From Nostoc sp. 106C (GTDB lineage: Bacteria; Cyanobacteriota; Cyanobacteriia; Cyanobacteriales; Nostocaceae): a stretch of 64,000 nt of DNA. Location: assembly GCF_002154725.1 (NCBI RefSeq), contig NZ_MTAW01000184.1, forward strand, positions 62,001-126,000, read 5' to 3'. Of the stretch, positions 21,707-31,425 are shown in pieces; the first letter of the stretch is position 1; every line of letters starts with the position of its first letter. A model generated the notes under the pieces. It searched no databases. It saw only the letters and a program-made list of their open reading frames with translations, and had not been told where the DNA came from. The translations under genes were made by a program, and so were the position numbers.

Positions 21707-22669
21707 TCAAACTGGAACAGGAACAGATTTAAGGATATCTTCAACAACACTTGTGGCGGTTCTGCCAGAGAAACGCGCTTGCGGTTCCATAACTAAGCGA
21801 TGCGCAATTACAGATACTGCAAGTTCTTGGATATGTTCTGGTGTGACAAATTCATAGCCATCAAACAAGGCTAATGCTTGAGCAATTTTCATTAAAGCAA
21901 TAGAAGCTCTTGGGCTAGCCCCTAATTGCACGCCTTGGGAAAACCGAGTAGCATTTACAATATCTACTAAGTAGCATTTCAAGTCTTGAGAGATACGAAC
22001 TTGCTTGACCTGCTGTTTTAAAGTAATGATGTCCTGCAAGTCAATGCAAGGTTGAATTGAATCAATAGGGTGTTGTTGAATTTGGTCTGAAAGCAGGTTA
22101 ACTTCGTCTTCTGGTGATATGTATCCCAAACTAAATTGAAGTGCAAAACGATCCATTTGGGCTTCGGGAAGCGGGTAAGTACCACGGGATTCCACTGGGT
22201 TCTGAGTAGCGATGACAAAAAACGGGTCTTTAAGTTTTCGCAAGTTCCCATCAATGCTGACTTGAAACTCTGCCATAGCTTCTAGTAGCGCAGATTGCGT
22301 ACGCGGTGAAGCCCGGTTAATCTCGTCAGCCAAAACAATATGAGCGAAAATCGGGCCTTCGTGGAAATGAAAGGTGCGTTCGTTGGGGTCAAGCATCGAA
22401 ATACCCAAGATATCCGAAGGTAATAGATCTGGTGTAAATTGAATGCGCTTGAAACTGACATCTACAGAGTATGCTAGGGCTTTCGCTAAAGTGGTTTTAC
22501 CAGTTCCGGGATAATCTTCTAGCAGCACGTGTCCCCCACTAGCAAAGGCTGACAGCAATTTCCTGATTGCTGCTGATTGCCCTTTTATGACCTTTTGAAT
22601 ATTGTTAAAAATTCGTTGATAAATTTCTTTGCTGGGCAAATCATGAGCTTTTGGGTAAGAATTCTCCAT
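21707..22669 (-). CDS. MoxR family AAA+ ATPase
   Basis: The 320-residue ATPase shows Walker A at residues 53-60 (YPGTGKTT), Walker B near 111-118 (IVLADEIN), the MoxR-typical RASPRTQSALLEAMAE helix, sensor 1 FVIATQNPVE and RGTYPLPEAQMDRFALQF with the arginine finger region. The C-terminal helical lid contains GASPRASIAL. It is first in the operon with the DUF58 and transglutaminase genes. MoxR ATPases act as chaperones that insert cofactors or assemble complexes containing vWA-type partners; the DUF58 protein is the expected partner. Confidence 0.92.
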   Translation of the reverse strand: MENSYPKAHDLPSKEIYQRIFNNIQKVIKGQSAAIRKLLSAFASGGHVLLEDYPGTGKTTLAKALAYSVDVSFKRIQFTPDLLPSDILGISMLDPNERTFHFHEGPIFAHIVLADEINRASPRTQSALLEAMAEFQVSIDGNLRKLKDPFFVIATQNPVESRGTYPLPEAQMDRFALQFSLGYISPEDEVNLLSDQIQQHPIDSIQPCIDLQDIITLKQQVKQVRISQDLKCYLVDIVNATRFSQGVQLGASPRASIALMKIAQALALFDGYEFVTPEHIQELAVSVIAHRLVMEPQARFSGRTATSVVEDILKSVPVPV

Positions 22670-22766
22670 TTTTCTTCATCACTGGTGAATGTCATGAAGT
22701 TAATGTACCCATTTGCCACATATAACTTTGTGCCCTTCTCTGCGTTATTGCAAAGTGCAATAATAT

Positions 22767-22831
22767 GTCATTGCGAGTGGAACGACGCAATTGTCAGGTT
22801 GTTGAGATTGCTTCCCTACGGTCGCAATGAC
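22767..22831. repeat. Palindromic interspersed repeat (GTCATTGCGA...TCGCAATGAC)
   Basis: Ten-base inverted repeats GTCATTGCGA (22767-22776) and TCGCAATGAC (22822-22831) bound a 65-bp element with the internal block GGAACGACGCAAT. This matches the widespread palindromic intergenic repeats of filamentous cyanobacteria and lies between the MoxR and pentapeptide genes. Confidence 0.65.
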
Positions 22832-22841
22832 CTCCAGAATA

Positions 22842-23537
22842 TTATTGCCTAGCAAAAGCTAAGTCAGATTCAATCAACTTTGCACCTGTTAGATTAGCCC
22901 CACTTAAATTACAGAAGTGAAACTTTGCTCCTCTTAAGTCTGCTAGTGCTAGATTTGCTCCTGTTAAATCTGCATCAGTCAGGTTAACCTCACTTAAATT
23001 CGCCCTAGTTAGATTCGCCCCTCTCAGATTTGCTTGTTGCAAGTTTGCTTGAGTTAGGTTTGTCATGACTATCTGTGATTCTCTGAGATCGGCTCCAGTT
23101 AAATTAGCTTCACTAAGATCTGCTGCTGTTAAATTAGCTTGCTTGAGGTCAACTTGATTTAGTACAGCCCAACTCAATTTTGCATGGCTGAAATTAATTT
23201 GATTCAGCTTCGTTGATGTCAGCACTGCACATCTCAAGTTGGCATTAATAAAATTCCTTTCTCCTATTGCGTAACGTCGCAATAATTCGTCAGTTGTTAA
23301 TCTGGCTAAAACAGCTTTTGCAGCGCCTTGATAACACCATGTAGCTTCTGTTAGTTTGGTAGCAGTATTAACAGCAACCTCATCACATTGGTCTAATATT
23401 ACTCCATTACAGCCATCCCATTGACCATTTAGCATCAAAGCAATTTCATTAGCAGCAGCTATTGAATCAAATAGTAAAACAGATTGTTTCTTCTGATTTA
23501 AAGAGCTAATCAAGCTAATTAATATATTATTTTGCAT
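22842..23537 (-). CDS. Pentapeptide-repeat protein
   Basis: This 231-residue protein has no signal peptide. The first 90 residues are globular (LISSLNQKKQSVLLFDSIAA, then a segment with two Cys and TRLTTDELLRRYAIGERNF). From about residue 95 to the end there are about 25 A(D/N)LXX pentapeptide repeats, predicted to form a right-handed beta-helix. The N-terminal region resembles a linker seen in other cyanobacterial pentapeptide proteins. It is probably cytoplasmic and its function is unknown. Confidence 0.85.
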   Translation of the reverse strand: MQNNILISLISSLNQKKQSVLLFDSIAAANEIALMLNGQWDGCNGVILDQCDEVAVNTATKLTEATWCYQGAAKAVLARLTTDELLRRYAIGERNFINANLRCAVLTSTKLNQINFSHAKLSWAVLNQVDLKQANLTAADLSEANLTGADLRESQIVMTNLTQANLQQANLRGANLTRANLSEVNLTDADLTGANLALADLRGAKFHFCNLSGANLTGAKLIESDLAFARQ

Positions 23538-23725
23538 TTATCTTTGGATATGAATTTAGACAATCAAGCATTACATCGACTTGATAGACAAATCGGTGTC
23601 ATATTACTATTGTATGTATTTAATAAATATCTTGCATGAATCCAATTATGCCTTCAGCAAAGGGCAGGAAAACCCGCCCCCTACAGATGATTTGTATAGC
23701 AGTCATAAATGATTTACGAATAAAA

Positions 23726-23758
23726 AGATACCCGACTTCTTGAAGAAGTCGGGTATCT
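23726..23758. repeat. 33-bp perfect palindromic repeat, copy 1
   Basis: AGATACCCGACTTCTT is followed by one base and its exact inverse complement (16-bp arms). A second copy at 54907-54939 has AT changed to TA at the matching place in both arms, so pairing is preserved. It lies in a spacer and accounts for a spurious 75-codon frame there. Confidence 0.85.
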
Positions 23759-23851
23759 GAGCCTCTCGATGTTTGGGAAAAAGTCTCATGTTCGGAAAAT
23801 AAAACTGAAGTGAAATTCACTTGTAAATTACCAAATTCTTTAAGCAAGTCT

Positions 23852-24244
23852 TCAGTCCAAACTTATTCTCCAGAAACCTTCAAGCGGATTGGACTGTTGC
23901 AATTGGTTGCTACTGCTACCAACCCCATCATTGTCATACACTAACCCAACACTGAAATTTCTATTTATCGGAAATTGTCCTAATTTACCAAAGCCTACAA
24001 TATTCTTGGAATCGGTTATTACCTGCTGATTCAACTGTATGGTGGTTTGGTTGCCATCAGCAAAATAGATTGTTGCTCGTTTGTTGTGAAAGCTTACTTG
24101 AACGTTATAAATTCCACCAGTTCCATAATAGTAAGCTTTCGCTGGCAGCTTTTGACCATCGATATTTTGTCCGTTGAACTCAACTGCGATCGCAGGCGTA
24201 CTCAACAGCAAAAAAGTAGGTAGAATTAACCCTAACAGTTTCAT
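23852..24244 (-). CDS. Small secreted protein of unknown function
   Basis: A 130-residue product has a clear signal peptide (MKLLGLILPTFLLLSTPAIA, cut near residue 20) and a mature domain of about 110 residues rich in beta strands (AYYYGTGGIYNVQVSFHNKR, ATIYFADGNQTTIQLNQQ). No cysteines or catalytic motif are evident. It is a typical cyanobacterial exported hypothetical. It lies upstream of the palindromic repeat and downstream, on the same strand, of the ThiF gene with an 87-bp gap, so it is probably not part of the RNA-mimic system. Confidence 0.7.
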   Translation of the reverse strand: MKLLGLILPTFLLLSTPAIAVEFNGQNIDGQKLPAKAYYYGTGGIYNVQVSFHNKRATIYFADGNQTTIQLNQQVITDSKNIVGFGKLGQFPINRNFSVGLVYDNDGVGSSSNQLQQSNPLEGFWRISLD

Positions 24245-24331
24245 AGGTTTACTAAAAATCGCATTTTATCAACCTATTTTTAACTTTAAAACATAAATTT
24301 AATCTGTGGAGTTAATCAAAGCGATCGCAAC

Positions 24332-24970
24332 CTACAAAAATAAAGATTGAACAGTCAAATCCTTAAGAGTAATGGTGAAATTACGCTGTTCTTGTGTAGC
24401 AATAAATGCGATAATCGCCTCACACGCCACAGCAAGAGTTAACATCACCAAGTTTCGCGCTAAAGGATAATCGCAGACATCATCATTCACATCAGAAGGA
24501 ACGCGATAGACATCATTCCAAATTACTTCTGCATAATCAGCTGCTAGCCCAACATGAAGGCAGGGAATTTTTGATTTATCGGCATAATCCTTTACTACTT
24601 GACGTGCCAAGCTGTTGTCAAAGACATCGATAATTAGGTGGCTGTCTTGAAGTAGTTGCGCTGCATTTGCTGATGTCAACTCCTTTGTTTTGCCATCAAC
24701 TTTAGTACCAATTGCTCGGTATAAATTATTCGCTAAAATTTTCGCCTTGAATGCTCCGACATCAGAACGGTAGTAAGGCTGGGTGGAAAGGTTCCGTTCC
24801 TCAATGCGATCGCGATCGATGACTGTAAGTTTATCAAAACCAGACCGAGCTAAGTTTTCAGCAATGTTAGCTCCTAAGGCTCCAGCCCCACAAATGGTTA
24901 TAGGATAATTCTTGAGCTTTGCCATCACAGCATTGCTGCGGTAAAGCTGTTCGTGAAAAAATATGCTCAT
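24332..24970 (-). CDS. ThiF/E1-type adenylating enzyme of the RNA-mimic locus
   Basis: About 212 residues form a compact E1-like Rossmann domain: nucleotide loop ICGAGALGANIAENLARSG, acidic VIDRDRIEERNLSTQ (Mg-ATP site), KAKILANNLYRAIG and LIIDVFDN. Near the C-terminus VCDYPLARN holds the only Cys placed where catalytic Cys residues occur in some ThiF/MoeB proteins. It is shorter than MoeB/ThiF (about 250) and lacks the zinc-binding CxxC pairs. The ATG at 24970 sits five bases past the stop of the preceding gene with GGTGAGGA before it, so the two are coupled. It probably adenylates the ubiquitin-like protein encoded at 30478-30678; that link is inferred. Confidence 0.82.
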   Translation of the reverse strand: MSIFFHEQLYRSNAVMAKLKNYPITICGAGALGANIAENLARSGFDKLTVIDRDRIEERNLSTQPYYRSDVGAFKAKILANNLYRAIGTKVDGKTKELTSANAAQLLQDSHLIIDVFDNSLARQVVKDYADKSKIPCLHVGLAADYAEVIWNDVYRVPSDVNDDVCDYPLARNLVMLTLAVACEAIIAFIATQEQRNFTITLKDLTVQSLFL

Positions 24971-24975
24971 TGTCC

Positions 24976-25809
24976 TCACCACTCTTGTTGTTCCATCACA
25001 GCTACCAAAGATTGCAAATCAAAATCGCGATCGCGTCCACTCAGACAAATCCCAGAACTAATTACAGTCAAATCAGTTTTGGCGATCGCACTAGTGTGGC
25101 GAACACCATCAGCCGTTCTCCAATCAACTGTCCAGTAATCACCGCGATCCTGAAATTCGCGTAATTCACCGCCACCCATTCGCAATGCTTTTCTCAATCG
25201 CTTTTCATCCTGTTGCGGTTGAGCAAATCCCTCAATCCGCCGAGTTGCTAATTCATACACTGTGCGGATTTCAGGAGTAATCCCTTTAAACTGCAATTCC
25301 TCAGATGGAGTCAGTTGCTTAACAGCAGATTGCAGAGTTTCCACAATTTCCGGATCGGTACGGCGATCGATTTCCTCAAACCAGCAAGACTGTCCATTCC
25401 AACGGGCGATAATTTGCTCAAAGACAACACCCTCAGTTACTAGATGAACTGCGATCGGTTTGACTACCTTCAACCGTTGACGCATATCTACTTCATTCAC
25501 AGGATATGCTAACCAAGTTTGTCCCCGCAGTTGATATGCTAATCGCAGCCGTATTTGGGAAAAGTGTTGCAAGTATTCTGCAATTTGAGGTAAGTCTGCT
25601 TCTTCCACAACCGTTGCTGTCTTCGCATCCACAGGCTGAAAGATACCCCAACCTTCAAATTGACTAGGCTTTGGCGTAAAGGTGTAAACCATCCCAGCTA
25701 CCCGTGTGCGAACTCGTCCACCTTTAACGCAAGGCGCGATAAATTGGGTTGCACATAACTGTGCTTCGGCGCTAGCAATTTGGTTGATTAGCTTACGGAT
25801 GTCAGTCAT
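24976..25809 (-). CDS. Unknown protein coupled to the ThiF gene
   Basis: I do not recognise this 277-residue soluble protein. It starts with a helical MTDIRKLINQIASAEAQLCA segment and has a beta-rich part (FIAPCVKGGRVRTRVAGMVY), a mixed central region (AVHLVTEGVVFEQIIARWNG) and a C-terminal domain with RKALRMGGGELREFQDRGDY and TVDWRTADGVRHTSAI. Two Cys near residues 19 and 27 and one near 259 show no metal-site pattern. Its stop lies just before the ThiF start and RNA A ends 80 bp upstream of it, so it belongs to the RNA-mimic operon. It could be an adaptor or RNA-binding partner; nothing in the sequence decides. Confidence 0.75.
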   Translation of the reverse strand: MTDIRKLINQIASAEAQLCATQFIAPCVKGGRVRTRVAGMVYTFTPKPSQFEGWGIFQPVDAKTATVVEEADLPQIAEYLQHFSQIRLRLAYQLRGQTWLAYPVNEVDMRQRLKVVKPIAVHLVTEGVVFEQIIARWNGQSCWFEEIDRRTDPEIVETLQSAVKQLTPSEELQFKGITPEIRTVYELATRRIEGFAQPQQDEKRLRKALRMGGGELREFQDRGDYWTVDWRTADGVRHTSAIAKTDLTVISSGICLSGRDRDFDLQSLVAVMEQQEW

Positions 25810-25888
25810 AGCTCACGCAAAGCCGCAAAGGCGCAAAGAAGAATTTATACGTAAATTCAGCAAAGTTAGAGAATTTATATAATGATTT

Positions 25889-26096
25889 CCCGCGTGCAAG
25901 TTGGTGGAGCATTGCGTGTTCTCAGTTACTAGAGGGACTCCGCTGGTGAGTTGTTACACACTCTTTTAAAGATGGCTACTTCTAAGCCGACTTTCCAGGT
26001 TCTTCGCACTCCCCGTTCACACACGCCCACTGTATTTGACAGTGTTACCTTTCCTCTCGTACTAGTATGTAGGCTCCAAGAGTTAGGGCACGCAGG
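25889..26096 (-). ncRNA. RNA A: Y-stem RNA carrying 23S sarcin-ricin loop and GTPase-centre mimics
   Basis: The outer stem CCUGCGUGC/GCACGCGGG has nine pairs. It is followed by CCUAAC on the 5' side and AACUUGC on the 3' side, then GGAGC/GCUCC. Inside, UACAUAC (5') faces GUGUGUG (26018-26024). At 26051-26065 CUAGUACGAGAGGAA copies the sarcin-ricin loop, including the GAGA tetraloop, and a hairpin CACUGU-CAAAU-ACAGUG follows. At 25942-26000 lies a GTPase-associated-centre copy: GGCUUAGAAGUAGCC, then CAUC-n-UUUAAA and GUGUGUAACAACUCAC, closed by CUGG/CCAG. The core matches about 37 of 46 bases of E. coli 23S (compared from memory), keeping A1067, A1095 and A1096. Both halves of the ribosomal factor-binding centre are thus on one RNA. 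Confidence 0.88.
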
Positions 26097-26173
26097 ATGT
26101 TAATATAATACAATATACTACAATAAATATTCGACACTTTTTGAGCAAGAGTAATAAAAATTTTGGATTAAGT

Positions 26174-26728
26174 ATGCACTCAGAAAATATTTCTATTCTG
26201 GAAAAAGCTTTGCCTATCATGATTGCTTCTTTGACTAGTACAATCGTTGGTGGTGTAATTGGATTTTTTTCTTCTAATTGTACTCTAGCTAAAAATTGGG
26301 AAAGACAAAAGAAATATGAGCAAACCAATATTGCTTATGCTATGTATCAAGAATTTTCTATCCGAGATAAACTAATAAATAAAATTATTTTAAATCTTAA
26401 AGGTAAGCAAAATTTTGAAATAATGGTTATCTCTATATATAGAGATAAAGATTTATATTTTATTTTTAGAAAGGAAGTGTCTACTTTTGATAATAAACTA
26501 TCAAATAGTATAGTAAAACTTTACGTATATTTAGAATCTGCCGAAAAACAACGGAAGAGAGTAATGGCTTATATTGAGGATAATTTTTCTCCAGGCAAAA
26601 ATGAATTGGATCTTTTGATAGATAAATTAGAAAAAGTTCAACAAGAATTACAAGAATCACTACGACTCTTTCAAGAAAACTTTGATTTCTCTAAAGAGAA
26701 GATTGCTCAATTAGATGATTTAATATAA
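26174..26728 (+). CDS. Hypothetical single-pass membrane protein inside the locus
   Basis: About 184 residues: one transmembrane helix near residues 12-35 (LPIMIASLTSTIVGGVIGFF), then a charged, largely helical region with coiled-coil character at the C-terminus (LLIDKLEKVQQELQESLRLFQ). I do not recognise the family. It is the only gene on the plus strand within the RNA-mimic locus and separates RNA A from the TROVE-like gene. Its AT content is higher than that of its neighbours, which suggests a later insertion. The start is uncertain: a TTG at 26141 would add 11 residues and neither start has a strong ribosome-binding site. Confidence 0.6.
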   Translation: MHSENISILEKALPIMIASLTSTIVGGVIGFFSSNCTLAKNWERQKKYEQTNIAYAMYQEFSIRDKLINKIILNLKGKQNFEIMVISIYRDKDLYFIFRKEVSTFDNKLSNSIVKLYVYLESAEKQRKRVMAYIEDNFSPGKNELDLLIDKLEKVQQELQESLRLFQENFDFSKEKIAQLDDLI

Positions 26729-26876
26729 ATCTAAGTTTTAGAATTCGGAAATCAGACTTCAAAGAATTAGCAAAATTAGGAAAGCGGTAGACACTGTTCC
26801 AGATTGAACGACAGTAGCAAAATTGGAAATGGCACTGCCCAAAAATTTATTTATTGAGCAATGCCATATTCTAACC

Positions 26877-28370
<1,494 letters not shown>

Positions 28371-28412
28371 CCAACATTGAAGGAGGCAGATGTTGCACGC
28401 GGGGCGATCGAG

Positions 28413-28488
28413 TCACCGCGCAAGTTGTAGAAGCATTGTGTATAACTGATTCAGAGTTATGTAAGCTTCTGCGATCGGGGCGCGGCAA
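28413..28488 (-). ncRNA. RNA B: minimal Y-stem RNA
   Basis: This shortest member (about 76 nt) has outer stem UUGCCGCGC/GCGCGGUGA (9 pairs, two wobbles), an internal loop with AACUUGC on the 3' side, a second stem AGAAGC/GCUUCU and a simple terminal hairpin AUAACU-CUGAAUC-AGUUAU with a 7-nt loop. The 5' internal-loop strand is CCCGAUCGC instead of CCUAAC, so it is the most divergent of the six. It shows no rRNA or tRNA mimic beyond the anticodon-arm-sized hairpin. It lies between the L7/L12-like and TROVE-like genes. Confidence 0.7.
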
Positions 28489-28656
28489 CAACTGCCAATT
28501 AATAAATTTGAGTTTGTAGATAGGAGCCCTAATTCACTCGTAAAATCCTCTATCTCTTTTCTTCTCTTCGTGTCCTTTGCACCCTTTGCGGTTCGTTTAA
28601 AAAAGAATCTCACGCAGAGACGCAGAGGCGCAGAGAAGATAATTTGGATTTCGATA

Positions 28657-29057
<401 letters not shown>

Positions 29058-29086
29058 AGTTTACTCATAATTGATAATTAATAAAA

Positions 29087-29216
<130 letters not shown>

Positions 29217-29221
29217 AAATT

Positions 29222-29950
<729 letters not shown>

Positions 29951-30073
29951 TCATGTTGTTTAAAGATAGTTTTACTGATTGAGTCGTTATTACAAATGAG
30001 TTAGCGGACATCATTGAACTCACCTCCGTGTGATTGAGTTAACGTTGTAGATAAATACAATTTAAATAATTGA

Positions 30074-30215
30074 AATTCCGCGCAAGTTAGCAAAGCAGTT
30101 TTCACAATTGCCTTTACCAGTTTGGCTACGCTCCCATCAAAGGGAGCGACAGGAATCGAACCTGCATATCCATTGCTGGATGGTGTGTAGGCTTTACAAG
30201 TTCGGGCGCGGAATT
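30074..30215 (-). ncRNA. RNA D: Y-stem RNA carrying a circularly permuted class II tRNA
   Basis: The outer stem AAUUCCGCGC/GCGCGGAAUU has ten perfect pairs, then CCGAAC opposite CUAACUU, then AAAGC/GCUUU. The insert reads in permuted order: variable arm AUCCA-GCAA-UGGAU (30168-30181, GNRA cap); T arm GCAGG-UUCGAUU-CCUGU (30149-30165); acceptor 3' strand CGCUCCC joined by UUUGAU to acceptor 5' strand GGGAGCG (30129-30148); UA; then D arm GCC-AAACUGGUAAA-GGC (30110-30126). The anticodon stem is where the RNA opens into the Y stem (CACA/UGUG). All tertiary-critical loops are kept, but the acceptor is closed by a loop and cannot be aminoacylated. Confidence 0.9.
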
Positions 30216-30227
30216 AAGTATTAAATG

Positions 30228-30410
30228 ATTCCGTGCAAGTTCAAGAAGCTTTTTACAGCACGGCCGCTCTTACCAAATATTGGCAGTGGGCACGCACGCT
30301 AAATCTGCAAGAGACCTAGAAATCGTGCTTCGCTAGTTCGATCGCTCGAATTTTACTACCTTAGGACCGTTATCAATGTGTATGTATGCTTCTTCTGTTA
30401 GGGCACGGAT
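30228..30410 (-). ncRNA. RNA E: Y-stem RNA carrying a permuted 23S helix 69-71 mimic
   Basis: The outer stem CCGUGC/GCACGG is followed by CCUAAC opposite GAACUU and AAGAAGC/GCUUCUU. The insert contains AUAACGGUCCUAAGGUAG then UAAAAUUC (30348-30373), matching 24 of 26 bases of the conserved 23S segment after helix 69 (compared from memory). Near the 3' end GCGGCCGU supplies the other strand of helix 69: GGCCGU (30260-30265) pairs with ACGGUC (30365-30370), so the natural H69 loop has been cut and replaced by the Y stem. Peripheral helices are shortened: UUCGA-GCGA-UCGAA (30337-30350) replaces a longer hairpin, and CUGCC-n-UUGGUAAG resembles a trimmed helix 68. Confidence 0.87.
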
Positions 30411-30477
30411 GGTTGTTAGAAGCCAGGTAAAACAGATTTCTTCCCTTCTGCCATCTGCTCCCTGCCATCTGCCTTCT

Positions 30478-30699
<222 letters not shown>

Positions 30700-30722
30700 T
30701 TACGAATTACGAATTGTATTAG

Positions 30723-30932
<210 letters not shown>

Positions 30933-30956
30933 AAGTTTGCGTGATTGCGATGCTCT

Positions 30957-30981
30957 GATTGAGGTCATTGCGACTTCAATC
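30957..30981 (-). other. Hairpin between the tmRNA-like and split tRNA-like RNAs
   Basis: On the minus strand GAUUGA and UCAAUC pair around an inner GUC-GCAAU-GAC hairpin. It may be a processing signal or an independent small element of the array. Confidence 0.45.
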
Positions 30982-30995
30982 AAAGTCAAAGCAAA

Positions 30996-31076
30996 TGGAG
31001 CCGTCGGGAATTGAACCCGACTCCTGCAACCGTCCGTTTGTTGGTTTCGGAGCAGTCGAACGCCAATCGCGGCCCC
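30996..31076 (-). ncRNA. Minimal tmRNA-like RNA (tRNA-like domain only)
   Basis: 81 nt. GGGGCCG at the 5' end pairs with CGGCUCC at the 3' end (seven pairs, one wobble). After the 5' acceptor strand comes CGAUUGGCGUUCGAC, close to the conserved GGUUUCGAC of cyanobacterial tmRNA. There follows a short stem AACC/GGUU around ACGGAC, in place of the whole mRNA-like and pseudoknot region. Then come T arm UCGGG-UUCAAUU-CCCGA (31004-31020) and discriminator A, without encoded CCA. A normal anticodon arm is missing, as in tmRNA. It is the first RNA after the promoter. It could instead be a decayed tRNA; the tmRNA comparison is from memory. Confidence 0.6.
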
Positions 31077-31191
31077 AAAAGTGGGTATTGCCTATGAGAG
31101 TTATTGAGCTACATCCTCAAAAACTGGCATCTATGCAATTGTCAAGGTTCTGAGAGGTTTTACTTTTGCTTCTTGAGGAAGCTTGTTTGTT

Positions 31192-31244
31192 TATACTACA
31201 TTTGTAATACAAACGCTACATGATGTCAAGGGGATACTACAAAC
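31192..31244 (-). promoter_or_regulatory. Probable promoter of the RNA-mimic operon with direct-repeat operator
   Basis: On the minus strand TTGACA (31224-31229) lies 17 bases before TACAAA (31201-31206), a perfect -35 and a four-of-six -10, with a start expected near 31194. GTTTGTAGTAT (31234-31244) and GTTTGTATTAC (31204-31214) are direct repeats 30 bases apart that flank the -35 box, and the latter is part of the palindrome TTTGTATTACAAA. Three helical turns of spacing would suit a regulator binding one DNA face. No other promoter of this quality is seen between the RNAs, so the array is probably one long transcript that is later processed. Confidence 0.55.
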
Positions 31245-31425
31245 TTTTTGGGAAGTGAAAAATTGTTAGCCAGCGAAGAGATAAGTACCTAAACAAAATT
31301 AATTACAGATTCTCTATGCTGTTCCCTGTTCCCTGTTCCCTTAACTGCTATATATCACCAGATAGAAGATGAGTGGGGTAGGTGATGATAGCTTAAGAGC
31401 ATGAAAAGCAGATAAAACCCCCTTT
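31245..31425. other. Intergenic region with GTTCCCT heptamer repeat
   Basis: GTTCCCT is repeated in tandem three times near 31320-31341, a short heptameric repeat typical of the genus. The promoter of the rightward DUF4174 gene must lie here, divergent from the RNA-array promoter. Confidence 0.5.

Noticed and set aside
23620-23847. A 75-codon frame as a gene
   Set aside because: It is largely the translation of the 33-bp palindrome and its surroundings.
26081-26096. An ordinary rRNA gene remnant as explanation for RNA A
   Set aside because: SRL and GAC lie over a kilobase apart in 23S and in the opposite order; here they are joined within one stem that is shared with unrelated inserts.
28490-28650. 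CGCAGAGACGCAGAGG blocks as another Y-stem RNA
   Set aside because: No CCUAAC/AACUUGC stem; it is a common intergenic repeat of this genus (also at 25810-25845).
30228-30340. A resemblance of GUGCCCACUGCC...UUGGUAAGAG in RNA E to the 16S 530 loop
   Set aside because: The key CCGCGGUAA core is missing and the piece is better explained as a shortened 23S helix 68 next to helix 69.
31140-31160. A TTGACA-like box at 31145 (minus strand) as the array promoter
   Set aside because: No -10 sequence at a suitable distance; the box at 31224-31229 is better placed.
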